Assembly: GCA_009767595.1 (NCBI GenBank)
Contig: VSDK01018463.1
Span: 582,966-646,965, forward strand
DNA length: 64,000 bases
Source: Symbiodinium kawagutii
Lineage: Eukaryota > Sar > Dinophyceae > Suessiales > Symbiodiniaceae
Reading direction: 5' to 3'
In this document: positions 10,547-19,367 of the stretch, piece after piece
Layout of the letters: the number at the start of each line of letters is the position of its first letter
Numbering within the stretch: position 1 is the stretch's first letter
Translations under genes and position numbers: made by a program
The notes under the pieces: generated by a model
Database searches by the model: none
The model's input: only the letters and a program-made list of their open reading frames with translations
Told to the model about the DNA's origin: nothing

Positions 10547-10869
10547 TTTTCATGCTCAGTTGGGGGGAACAAGTTACTGTCATTACCTTCCAACACATTG
10601 TCGAAACCGGGACCTCACTGTGCTACCGTGGCAAGGACTACATGGAGCTCTTCCAGTTTTGGAACGTCAACCAGGAAGGCGAAAGGGTGCTGTGAAGCGG
10701 CGTGACGCGATCCTACAAAAATGTGCATGCTAGGCGTGATCATGTGGAGCTGGATCGCATGTTGATCGAACAGCAACAAACATGTAGAACCCCCATGTTT
10801 GGTTGTACCCCCCCAGTTTCTGAAATGGGGTATGTCCCCAGTGTACATCTGCAACCCCCAACTTTCTGA
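10547..10869 (+). pseudogene. coding-like segment with one in-frame TGA
   Basis: Starts at the TTTCCACAG acceptor. The frame reads VTVITFQHIVETGTSLCYRG, then KDYMELFQFWNVNQEGERVL, then TGA at 10693-10695. The same frame then continues for 57 more codons of equally protein-like sequence (RDHVELDRMLIEQQQTCRTP, FGCTPPVSEMGYVPSVHL) to a second TGA at 10867. Either the first TGA is the real end and the rest is 3' sequence, or this is a gene broken by a nonsense change. A tiny splice around the stop is unlikely. Family unknown. Confidence 0.45.
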
Positions 10870-11298
10870 CACACCGGGGACATTCGGACGAGACAATCGC
10901 TGCAAGGCTTTCGGAAGATTTGCAAAAAGATCGACAAGAAATGTCAAGACAGGTGCCCCAAGTCCTTGAGCTGTGACTGGAACCGTTGTGAAAATCCTTG
11001 GTTGAGGATTGCATGGTGGGTATTTGTTGCAGCCCAGGTTTGTAAGTGGCCCACGGAGCTCTTGCTATAAAAACATCACATGACCAACAGCTGTTGCCTT
11101 TGGGCAAAGTAGATCTACTTGATCAAAATTTGCAGAGTTCAGCCATTGTGTTTTCCCAAGCTTCCAGATGATGCTGGTGAACCAATCTACCCATTTTCTG
11201 AGCCATGAAAACTACCAACATCGCAAAAATCAAGACTCTGGAAGATCGCAAACAACAATTTTGAACGATTTCTGCACCAATTTTTTCCCGCACACGAG
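10870..11298. other. ambiguous coding-like sequence on both strands
   Basis: Non-repetitive. Minus-strand frames (for example 10730-11107 and 11123-11335) are open and protein-like but lack convincing splice sites. On the plus strand an ideal acceptor and donor bracket only nine bases (11036-11044, between TTTGTTGCAG and GTAAGT), a possible micro-exon reading PRF. Intron sequence of the plus-strand gene is the simplest reading. Confidence 0.3.
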
Positions 11299-11417
11299 CT
11301 GCGTCACCAAGGTGCTCCAAGTGGTTCCTGCCCATGGTGGAAACCTGCGAATTCCGGCGCTGCCCTCAGCACTGTTCTGAATTTGGCCCGTTGGAATTTC
11401 TGAAGCCAAAAACAATG
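11299..11417 (+). CDS. candidate internal exon, cysteine-rich, unknown protein (plus chain)
   Basis: A tract of T and C ending CACACGAG serves as acceptor, followed by two leftover bases and 39 codons to an ACAATG/GTAAAC donor. The translation reads SPRCSKWFLPMVETCEFRRC, then PQHCSEFGPLEFLKP. Four cysteines in 20 residues suggest a small zinc-binding or disulphide-bonded module. It ends on a codon boundary and joins in phase to 11680-11915 across 262 nt. A minus-strand frame (11123-11335) is the main competitor. Confidence 0.45.
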
Positions 11418-11679
11418 GTAAACCACGACTGGTTGATCAATTGGTCAATTTACCTGTGATGGCAATTCCTGGCAAAATTATTGAAACCACGTTTAGCTAT
11501 TATTTTTCTAAAGAATGGCAATTCCTAGCAAAATTATTGAAACCTGTGACTGGTTGATCAATTGGTCAAGCTGCTAAGGATTACTAAAACCCGTGAGTGA
11601 CAGTCCACTTGAAGCATGGTAATTTCCCCTGAATGGTTGATCAAGTCTACTTTTGACAGGCTTTTGCCTCGCGATGCAG

Positions 11680-11915
11680 ACTCGAAGATTTACAAGTGAT
11701 GCACCAACAGGAGACATGGCAGTTTTAACAATTGATTTTTGTCACCTGAAGAAAGCAGTTGATGTTGACCCCCACAGCATCCCACCACCACGGCTCAGGT
11801 GCAAAGATTGGGACCTGTCATTGCTTCTGCTGGGGCAAGTACACGCCGGAAATCTCAGTGTGAACAGTTGGGTCGTTGCGTTGGATGGATATTTTCACCC
11901 TGAACTGGTGGCTCG
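11680..11915 (+). CDS. candidate internal exon, unknown protein (plus chain)
   Basis: A CTCGCGATGCAG acceptor is followed by 78 open codons plus two bases, ending at CTCG/GTGATG. The translation contains DAPTGDMAVLTIDFCHLKKA, then RLRCKDWDLSLLLLGQVHAG and SVNSWVVALDGYFHPELV. It is the only long frame through this stretch and is preceded and followed by in-phase candidates. Composition is that of a soluble globular domain, but no known signature is visible. Confidence 0.5.
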
Positions 11916-12174
11916 GTGATGTCATGATGTCAGCAAGGGTAGTTTTTTATCAACCATCCATTGGATGGATATTTCCGGAAGTTACTCTTCGCGAAAGCCA
12001 CTTCATCACAGGCATTATCACTACTAGATGAACATGCAACCGTAGGTTTCAACTGTCAAATCAAACGTGAATCATAATTTTCAACGGTGAACCTTCCAAT
12101 CAACTCCAATAGTGGAATGCACCCCGCTGCGATTTAGAGTGTATAAGTGACCCATTTTGCCAGTCATGACCTAG

Positions 12175-12307
12175 TGCGCATCTCCGGGCGATGACGGTTT
12201 CACATAACAAGAGCTGCTTGTTCTACTCTGGGGCCCCACTGATCGGTTCACTTTCTACCCAACGTTTGTTCCACATGATTCAACTTGCTTCTGTCGGCAA
12301 TGCGTGA
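12175..12307 (+). CDS. candidate last exon (plus chain)
   Basis: After a CATGACCTAG acceptor, one base completes the codon left by 11680-11915. Then 43 codons run to TGA, including AHLRAMTVSHNKSCLFYSGA and STQRLFHMIQLASVGN. Phase agreement over two introns of 262 and 259 nt is the main support. A second open frame over 12230-12412 (DSTCFCRQCVKRRRNRN, cysteine- and arginine-rich) also looks protein-like but would need a different splice. Confidence 0.45.
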
Positions 12308-12683
12308 AGAGGCGCCGAAACAGAAACTTGTATCAATGCCATCTTGATCAGTGCTGCCATTTCTTATTATGCAAAGGCAACGGAGTACTACACACATCTG
12401 TATGAATCATCAGGGTTAACTGTTGCTTGGCTTGGCTGGACCATCATAGTTGTCAATCATCACCATAGGTATCAACGTTACTGGCTATCATGTATCGTAA
12501 TAAACCATTACTTGCATTAGCCCAATAGTTATAGTTATGAACCATCATTGACCATGCTTATCAACCATCAACCATCGTAAACCAATATCAACCACCATAT
12601 CAACCAGTATCAACCACCATGAGCCATCATTTATGACCATCAGACACCACCATTAACCCATCATCAACCTGCATAAACTCAAC
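12308..12683. other. A/C-rich half of the repeat matrix
   Basis: From 12420 the sequence is a dense run of CATCAACCAT and ACCACCATCAACC words, clearly richer in A and C than in T and G. It forms the left flank of the exon at 12684-12753. The right flank is its imperfect reverse complement in composition. Confidence 0.6.
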
Positions 12684-12753
12684 CAGCTCAGCCGCCGTTC
12701 ATCCCCCGAGTCATGGTCCCGATGCTCAGGGCTCAGTAGTTGCTCCTGAGCTC
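12684..12753 (-). CDS. candidate internal exon, unknown protein
   Basis: The minus strand has a very good acceptor (GGGCACCTTCCAG) and a GTTGAG donor. It holds two leftover bases, 22 codons (AQEQLLSPEHRDHDSGDERR, then LS) and two bases. Nearly all codons end in G or C except the first few. It is highly charged and probably an exposed or disordered linker. It sits exactly where the surrounding matrix flips orientation. Confidence 0.5.
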
Positions 12754-13191
12754 CTGGAAGGTGCCCATGAAACAGACATGGGTGCCATGTGGTGGTTTTC
12801 AATGCTTACTGACCATTGACATGGGTTTACGGTTGATGGTGGCTGATGTTGTTTTACTGGTTGATATTGGCCAATGGTGATTCATGATGGTTTGCGATGC
12901 TTGAATGATGGTTGGTTGAATGATGATGAATGTTAGAGGATAGTGGCTAATGCTGTTGGTCGAGGGTAATGTTGGTTGGCCATACTTATTGATTAGTCAA
13001 CGGCTTATGATGTTTCCGAATGGTAATTGATGGTTTATGCTGGTTGGCCATCCGCAGCTGATCATGCTTCATCATGATGAATGGTCGTTGCGAATGCATG
13101 TCTGGTGATGGTTGGCGTGACGGTTGTTGAATCATGATTGAAGAAAAAAATCCAATCTATGGAAGATAGGAGGTCGTTGTTAGGTTTGCGT
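12754..13191. other. T/G-rich half of the repeat matrix
   Basis: Dense GGTTGATGG, TGATGGTTGG and ATGATGG words to about 13140, the mirror of 12420-12680. No coding signal. Confidence 0.6.
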
Positions 13192-13422
13192 TTAGTTTAA
13201 GCCCCTGTTGATAATTGCCAGATATAACCAACGATAGCACCAACAGTCGATAGGAAATATCCAACAACATGGGTCAAAAATGCGGGGAAGGGAATAGCCA
13301 ACAATGACGACAATAAATGCCAAGAAAAAGTATACGCAGCATAGGGGTGTTGCTGCCCCCCCAAAACCCTGGAGCTCCAAGCAAAAGATCCACAGCACCA
13401 ATGCCAATCCCCACAGGGAGGC
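13192..13422 (-). CDS. candidate last exon of a membrane protein
   Basis: The minus strand has an excellent acceptor (CTCTCATCTTGTAG) followed on a codon boundary by 76 codons and TAA. Two strongly hydrophobic segments are visible, ASLWGLALVLWIFCLELQGF at the start and VYFFLAFIVVIVGYSLPRIF at about residues 30-49, then a Cys/Trp-rich tail (DPCCWIF, DCWCYRWLYLA). It therefore probably spans the membrane. It joins in phase to 13583-13680 across 160 nt. The other two minus frames are also hydrophobic, so the exact frame in the second half is less sure. Confidence 0.45.
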   Translation of the reverse strand, partial: ASLWGLALVLWIFCLELQGFGGAATPLCCVYFFLAFIVVIVGYSLPRIFDPCCWIFPIDCWCYRWLYLAIINRGLN

Positions 13423-13552
13423 CTACAAGATGAGAGTTGGGGATATCCTGGGCACAGATTGGATGGAAATCGCAACCACAAACGGAACAACAACTCGTGT
13501 AGTCTACCTGTTGGTTGTCACGCCCTCAACTTTTAGATGTGGGGGGCCCCAA

Positions 13553-13583
13553 ACGGTTACCAAGCGGTAACCAAGCGGTTACC
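13553..13583. repeat. 11-bp tandem repeat that multiplies a 5' splice site
   Basis: Three near-identical 10-11 bp units (CGGTTACCAAG on the plus strand). Read on the minus strand, each copy contains GGTAACC or GGTTACC, so the candidate donor of the exon at 13583-13680 is present about three times in tandem. Confidence 0.7.
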
Positions 13584-13680
13584 AGGCTGCTCTCTCCTGG
13601 CTGCTCTCCACTCGCAGGCTCTTCGCGAGACGAGGTGATTCTGATCCCTGCCCAAGATGTGATGAAGGCCAAGGCCAGCT
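13583..13680 (-). CDS. candidate internal exon upstream of the membrane exon
   Basis: Minus strand: two leftover bases and 32 codons ending on a codon boundary at a GTAACC donor. The translation begins LALAFITSWAGIRITSSREE and ends PASGEQPGESSL. About two thirds of codons end in G or C. The phase matches the start of 13192-13422. The plus strand is also open here: 13618-13778 follows a fine acceptor (GCTCTCCACTCGCAG) in two frames, one of them cysteine-rich, so strand is uncertain. Confidence 0.4.
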
Positions 13681-13778
13681 CTCATCGTCAACGACACAGT
13701 GTCACTGTCGTAGGACTCGTTGTTCATGCCAGTGCTATGGTCACTGCTGATTCATTTGGACCGTCCTGTTTGTCTTGA

Positions 13779-14949
13779 ATTGTTCTTTACCTGTCATCTA
13801 TCAAGGTGCCTCAATCATGACTGTAAGCTTGTAGGTAGTATTGGATTGAGAGTATCATGTTCACGATCATGAGTATCAGCATCTTGAACAGGCTGGTGTT
13901 GCCATAAGACATTTACGGTTTTCCTACAATTGTGTCCATCATATTTCTTCATTCATGATGCCACACTCATCATGAGCATGAAGACTCACATATTTCATTT
14001 GAAGACCACATAAGTATCACTACGGGCAGTATGGTGTTGTCATGTTTTTTTTTAATAGTAAGACCACCAGCATGGTAATGATCATGATTGTCACTTGCAT
14101 GTATCTCAGCAGCAAGCAGCAATCTATTGATCATGTCTTTGGGCGAGAGCACGAGAGAGTTCATCAATGCGAACATTGTCACAGCATTATGGCACTTTTG
14201 TCACATCAAGTTGTGGTGTCTTAGTCAGTACGATCAGGATCACGATTGTCAATATCACGGCGAGCATTCCTTCATGGTTCTTAATTTGGCGTTATGAATT
14301 CTTTTGCTATTCCCGTTCAGCATCGCTACTTCCATGGTCATCTGGTTTGCTGTGCCGTCACTGTCTTTATCATGGTCAGGTGCAGCAGGACAGCTCTATC
14401 ATGACTGGAACCACCATCAGCAAGATCACCATCTCATCGGCAGTGTCATCATCATAGCCACCATGCTTCATATTTGGGCTTTTGATTTGTGCTGATACTA
14501 TTCGATTGTGTTTGAAATTGAGAGAATCATCACTATCATCAGGGTCATTAGGATTGTCATCGTCATCAGTGTCGCATCATCGCCATTGGTATCTGTTATC
14601 TTGTTATCATGGCCCTCATGGACACTGCCACCGTATCTGTATGAGCATGACCTCCATTGCTCTCATTGTGAGTCTACAGCCAATACTGGCACCATTATAC
14701 TACGAGTCTCGAATTATAGTTCTTAGTGTAACTGCGTTAATGATCGTTTTCAACGCCATTATCATTTTGGTCATCGCAAGAACCACTAGCATCGCTATCA
14801 TCATTGCTGTTGCTTCTGTCATTGCCATGATCATGAAGGTCCAGCATAAGTGTTCCTCATTCATCATAAGAATTCAGCATTATCGACTATCAAGGACATG
14901 TCGGTTACGATCCCTTACCATTGACCATCATGGTCAATCATGGTAGATG
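13779..14949. other. ATC/TCA-rich low-complexity stretch
   Basis: Mostly CATCATG, TCATCATC and CATTGTCATC words. The plus frame at 14482-14946 (154 codons) has two hydrophobic stretches (IVFNAIIILVIART, IAIIIAVASVIAMIM), but these match what ATC/ATT-rich DNA gives by default. I treat it as non-coding unless transcript evidence appears. Confidence 0.4.
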
Positions 14950-15351
14950 AAGAGTTAGTGATCTTGATGATGATTCTCAAGCATAAGAATTAATGATTAA
15001 CCATGAGCAACACAATCAACCCATGTTAGACAATGATCTCTCTATTCATAACCATGAATCCCACTTCATACTGCTTGTCAACCATTGGTTCAACACGCAT
15101 TTACCATTAGCTAACCACCGTTAAGCAGAATGATGCTCATTAACCCATTCATCAGCAGTACTAATTAGCCATTAATTAACGCATTAGCCAGCCATTAAAC
15201 AAATAATCAACCAATTCATCAATCAACTAGTTAATCAACCAACTACTTAACACCCATAATCAACCAACTGATCCACCATTCATTCACCATTGATTCACCA
15301 TGACATGGTTCAATTAATGGTTCCACCAGTTCCATGTCTCGTTCGCCTCAG
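14950..15351. other. A/C-rich half of the repeat matrix
   Basis: Runs of ATTAACCATGAG, CAACCATT and AATCAACCAACT words leading up to the exon at 15352-15460. Confidence 0.6.
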
Positions 15352-15460
15352 GTGATCCTGGGCACCGTGTGCTTGGGCCCTCCAGATCCGCGGCTGGAGC
15401 TGCCCGACTTGACACTCGGCGGCAAGCGAAGGGAACGTGGGGAAGTCGGAAAGGATCCAG
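15352..15460 (+). CDS. candidate internal exon, unknown protein
   Basis: A GC-rich island of 109 bp stands out sharply from AT-rich repeats on both sides. Acceptor TCGCCTCAG, donor GATCCAG/GTTTGA. It holds 36 codons plus one base, reading VILGTVCLGPPDPRLELPDL, then TLGGKRRERGEVGKDP. About three quarters of third positions are G/C. An ATG 18 bases upstream in frame would also permit a short 46-codon frame ending in TAA, but the splice borders explain the composition change better. Confidence 0.55.
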
Positions 15461-16927
15461 GTTTGACCAGTTAACGCTTAGTCATGGTGATTAGTATAGC
15501 CATAGCTGATGAAATTGATGGTGACTGGCATCGTTAATGCTTAAACCAAGGACTAGTCATGGCCTATGATTAGTTGATGATTAGGATAGTAGTAGTCGAT
15601 GATTAGTATTAGTTAATGCTTAGAATGGTTGATTATAAGGGTACCTACCTATTGGTTACCGGTGTTTAGTATAGGTGTTGATTAGTATGATTCATGGTTA
15701 GTAGTTAATGGTTAATGATCGTTGATGGTTAGTATAGTTTATAGGTAATGATCAATCGTTAAGTGTTGGGAGTTGATTGTTGGTAGTTCATCATCAGTAA
15801 TAGTTGATGATTAGTGACTAGTTTATTATCAGTGATAGTTAATGATTCGCATATGATAAGAAACGAGTTGATTAACATCGTTGCTGAGAACCAGTGAACC
15901 ATTGGGAGTAAGAACTGTAGCATTCTTAACTCATTGATTCACTGATTGTCGGCGGTTCAGTTCTTGACTAATTGATCGTCAACAGTTGATGCTTACCAGT
16001 CAATAGTGGTGACTACTTGATCGTTAGTGGTGAATGATTAATAGTTGATTATTAGTAATGGTTTGTTTTTCGCAATAGTTAATGATCAGTATGATCAATG
16101 ATATTGGCTCATGGTTGCTTATTGATGGTTATTGATGCGGAGTGGGGTCACGGAACCATTATGACTTCACCAAGCTACTGATGCTTCAATCATGACTACT
16201 ATCCAAGTTACATGATGATGAGTACCATGAATTGGTGGTGCCATTGATGGCAGTGATTTGGGATGTTTCCATGATGATACCAACGGTGACTGCATGTTGT
16301 TTGGGAAATTTTGTCGAAGTAACGAAGGTCAACCGTAGTACAGTAGTTGGTCAAGGGCGCTGACTTACCCTTGATGATAGGTGTTGGCTAATCACTTGAG
16401 CATTTAAACCGTTCCAGCCCTTAATTATGATTAACACTAGGCAATCTTGTTGCCGGATTTAATTTAGCACAGGGACTAACAATAACGATTAACGTCAGTG
16501 ATGATGATCAATCCATTGACTATGGTTCACCCATCCTATCTTTGGGCACGATGGGCCTTTAGCCAAGGGAAACCCGGCAGTTTTTAGTTAATCGAGTTCA
16601 TTCTCTTCGACCGGCGTTTGATCGATGCTTATCCAATCGTTACTCAAACTGATCAATCAACAATGCCATCAGCTCTATCAAAGTGTGAAAGCAGACACCA
16701 TGATGGTGCTAATCAGTTCTTGGTTGGTGACATGATATTTCCACAAAAGCAGTCGCCACTCATCTCCCGTTGCATGTACCCTAGGTTAAACTAACCTAGA
16801 TGAGTGAAGCACCAACATTTTTATGTCAAGACCATTTAAGTTCGAAGAGGGGTGGTTATCCGCACTTGTCAAATAATTGTGATTCTTACAATCATGGGGT
16901 CATGTTCCAAGAACAGAAAGGGTTTGA
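15461..16927. other. T/G-rich half of the repeat matrix and mixed sequence
   Basis: To about 16150 it is dense in TTAGTATAGTTGATGATTAG and ATGGTTAATGATC words. After that it is mixed, with no convincing frame. A 16-bp element at 16461-16476 is identical to one at 4762-4777. Confidence 0.5.
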
Positions 16928-17455
16928 TTGCCAGTAGCGCTCACATTAATCAGCTGCTATAACCAATTGCCGGGCCAGGATGGACCAAGAATGGTGGAGA
17001 ATGCTTGGAAGAAGAGTCTAAGGTGTTGCCTTTTGCAAATTAATTGTGACAATTACAAACGCACATATTGCAATTCTGTTACTAATTGGAATGGCATTTT
17101 TCCATGTCCATATTTGACTACCAGAGGGTCGCCAAGAGTGGGACAGGATCACTATGGATGGTAGACATTGTTGGATGATGACACCTGCATCTCTCCAAGC
17201 CTGCGTTGTGTAAAAGGGTTAGCATCAACAATTGACACAAGTTACAGTGAGATTTATATATATATGGACGACAGCCACAGGAATACATTGGAAGGTAGTT
17301 TGATCATCATTTACGTTGACCCCATGAATTGCAGCGATGTCTGGAATGCTTACTGGAAGCACACAAAGTCCCAAGAACCACACCGGATCCTCCAACTTGA
17401 GATGCAGACTGTTTGGTCCAACTTGAGGCCTCAGTCATTTGCCATCCAAGCATGA
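16928..17455 (+). pseudogene. interrupted reading frame (one in-frame TAG), unknown protein
   Basis: Two open stretches of about 78 and 95 codons lie in the same frame, separated by one TAG at 17162-17164. The first reads LISCYNQLPGQDGPRMVENA and NCDNYKRTYCNSVTNWNG. The second reads GLASTIDTSYSEIYIYMDDS and VDPMNCSDVWNAYWKHTKSQ. Both have the residue mix of a folded protein, so a single gene broken by a nonsense change is plausible. Alternatively a splice acceptor at TTGACTACCAG (17123) places an exon in another frame (EWDRITMDGRHCWMM). Confidence 0.4.
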
Positions 17456-17635
17456 TTGTTTCTCCTTATCATGGATTGGCATAATTATCTTAGATTAAGG
17501 CCCAATCATTAACAAGCTTGCCAGGACTTACCCTGACTTCCCCTGACTTGCCCTTGTCAACCTGCAAGTTAACAACACCCAGCTACCATCTGCAGCCACC
17601 ATCGTCCCCCTGAGTTTCAAAGCTCAACGTTGCAG

Positions 17636-17705
17636 GCCCCGCGGCAGCAGTGGCAGTCTCAGGCATGGTTCGAGTTCGAGGCCTGCGGTGAGGAGTTTCC
17701 ATCGG
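17636..17705. CDS. GC-rich exon-like island, strand unresolved
   Basis: On the plus strand an AACGTTGCAG acceptor is followed by APRQQWQSQAWFEFEACGEE. On the minus strand an acceptor (AAACTCCTCACCGCAG) is followed either by LELEPCLRLPLLPRGLQR or, in another frame, by RTRTMPETATAAAGPATLSF. All are open with G/C-rich third positions. The first minus frame matches the phase of the minus exon at 17909-18001. The island is very probably exonic, but I cannot settle the strand. Confidence 0.4.
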
Positions 17706-17908
17706 GGCCCAGGAGCCCTGGGTTGATGATCATGATGATTAATGATGCTTAACGATTGATAGTCGCCAAACATGCTCAAAATGGTGCCTAAGTTTTGGAT
17801 GGTGGTTTATTGTTGGGATCTCCCATTGATCAGGAAGACTCATTGTAATAAACCATTACCCGTGACTACCAACCACCTTATCAACCATGATTCCCTTTTG
17901 AAGAATAC

Positions 17909-18001
17909 CGCTCCACCATTCATAGCTGGTCTTGGAGCTGATCTTGTGGCGTCCAGTGCCGCCCCACAGGTCGTTGTTCACGGAGGTGCCACGCAAGGCC
18001 G
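17909..18001 (-). CDS. candidate internal exon, unknown protein
   Basis: The minus strand has an ideal acceptor (CTCTTCCATTGCAG), two leftover bases, 30 codons and one base before a GTATTC donor. The translation reads ALRGTSVNNDLWGGTGRHKI, then SSKTSYEWWS. Over 80 percent of codons end in G or C, the strongest third-position bias in the window, and neither other minus frame is as good. A glycine/asparagine-rich loop followed by charged residues suggests a folded domain, but no family is recognised. Confidence 0.6.
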
Positions 18002-18285
18002 CTGCAATGGAAGAGATGCAGTGCTGATTTGCTGAGTTCAAAGGTTGAATCTGCCCTTCCCCAAATTCATCCAGACAAAATAATCCGGAACCTTGTAAAC
18101 ATAACTTGAGGATTCAACTTGAGATTTTTTGTGCTACCCCTCAGTGGTGGTTTGATTCTTTGTCGACTAAGGTGAAACCACTGACACACCTGGTGTGGCT
18201 GGATTCACCAGATCTTTCACAGCCAGTGCCTCAGAGGATGCAAGAACCAGAAACCAACAATGAAAGGGGCAGTACCAGAAATGAC

Positions 18286-18328
18286 CACAACAACAACAAC
18301 GACGACGACGACGACGACAACAACAACA
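18286..18328 (+). repeat. (CAA)n(CGA)n microsatellite
   Basis: CAA units, then six GAC units, then CAA units again. It makes Asn/Asp runs on the plus strand and Val/Leu/Ser runs on the minus strand. Confidence 0.9.
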
Positions 18329-18451
18329 GATATGATAACCATCTCATTTGGCCGGCTGGATTCTTTCTTTGTATTTTGTTTGCATGTTTGTTGTTTGTTC
18401 TGAGGGGGTTCTTGAATTCGTAGCTGGTGCAAATACCAATCCAGTGGTACG

Positions 18452-18832
18452 GTGCCAAATGTGGGCATGACAAACCTCAGTTGGGTATGTTGGTACTCGC
18501 CAATAGGCCTCATCAATGTTTATCAGGGCCTGGTGCTGATGGGTTACACCTTTGATAGGTTGGGCATCTACCCTAAACTATGTTGTTCCTCTCTAGTTTA
18601 TGTTCAGGATCATTTCCTCACATTTAAACCACCGTGTGTTCCAAGCGTCGCTGAGGTTTCTGCAACGCTACCGCCGGAGAAACTGCGAGTTGTTTTTGCT
18701 CCTCAGCTGCCACCGAGCTGTTTCGGCAAGGGGTTGTGGTTGGTGAGATCTGCTTGTTGTCAAGTTTGCAGGCAAATACGCAGAGATGGAAACAGGAACT
18801 GCCCAGCAAATGATATAGGCAAAGTTCAATGA
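18452..18832 (+). CDS. open frame, possibly coding, unknown protein
   Basis: A 126-codon plus frame ending in TGA. It reads SWVCWYSPIGLINVYQGLVL near the start and SVAEVSATLPPEKLRVVFAP, then RSACCQVCRQIRRDGN, near the end. The middle to end is protein-like and outside any repeat. A minus-strand frame over 18624-18947 (reads AAEEQKQLAVSPAVALQKPQ) is comparably good. No splice signals decide between them. Confidence 0.35.
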   Translation: MPNVGMTNLSWVCWYSPIGLINVYQGLVLMGYTFDRLGIYPKLCCSSLVYVQDHFLTFKPPCVPSVAEVSATLPPEKLRVVFAPQLPPSCFGKGLWLVRSACCQVCRQIRRDGNRNCPANDIGKVQ

Positions 18833-19149
18833 CATGTGGAGAATTTAAGCATGAAATCCCGACGTGGTTGTGATGTTTTTTGAGCAATGCTAAATAACAG
18901 TGCAACAGCAAGATGTAGTGCCCACACTGCGCGCTACATGCATTCAACCAGCAGCTGTTCTAATGATAGGTCCAATCAATGCTCTTCACCTCCTAACCAA
19001 CTTTCCTTTTTTGAGTGTGAGCCTTATCTCCACATTTGTTGGCATCAGGATTCACCAGTGTCACTATCACAACTGCTGACTACTTCCCATTATGGCATCA
19101 TCATCGACCAATGTTCAACCATCATGAGTCAGAGCTCAGAAAGATCCCC

Positions 19150-19200
19150 AACCAATCCATTCCCAATCCATTCCCAATCCATTCCCAATCCATTCCATTC
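19150..19200. repeat. 11-bp minisatellite, about four copies
   Basis: The unit CCAATCCATTC is repeated about four times and ends in a truncated copy. Confidence 0.9.
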
Positions 19201-19221
19201 GTTTCATCATGTCATCTGGGG

Positions 19222-19299
19222 ATGACCGGGATGGCCGTCGCTGCCAGGGAAGAGACGCCTGCCGTGTCCGAGTTTCGCTTCCGATGGGCAAAGCCCTGA
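19222..19299 (+). CDS. candidate last exon, C-terminal tail
   Basis: A short GC-rich frame reading MTGMAVAAREETPAVSEFRF, then RWAKP, ending in TGA. Nearly all codons end in G or C. It directly follows the 11-bp minisatellite, so the exon start is unclear. I use the first in-frame ATG after the repeat. Confidence 0.4.
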   Translation: MTGMAVAAREETPAVSEFRFRWAKP

Positions 19300-19367
19300 G
19301 AGGGAAGATCAAACAATGAATTGGTTCCCCATGTGAAAAACCCTATGGCCCCTGCTGTTCATTCAGT

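Noticed and set aside
11123-11335. 70-codon minus frame (HLEHLGDAARVREKIGAEIV)
   Set aside because: Protein-like, but it competes with the plus exon at 11299-11417, which belongs to a phase-consistent chain. Not excluded.
14482-14946. 154-codon frame with two membrane-like segments
   Set aside because: ATC/ATT-rich DNA gives isoleucine-rich frames by chance, and there are no splice sites or codon bias.
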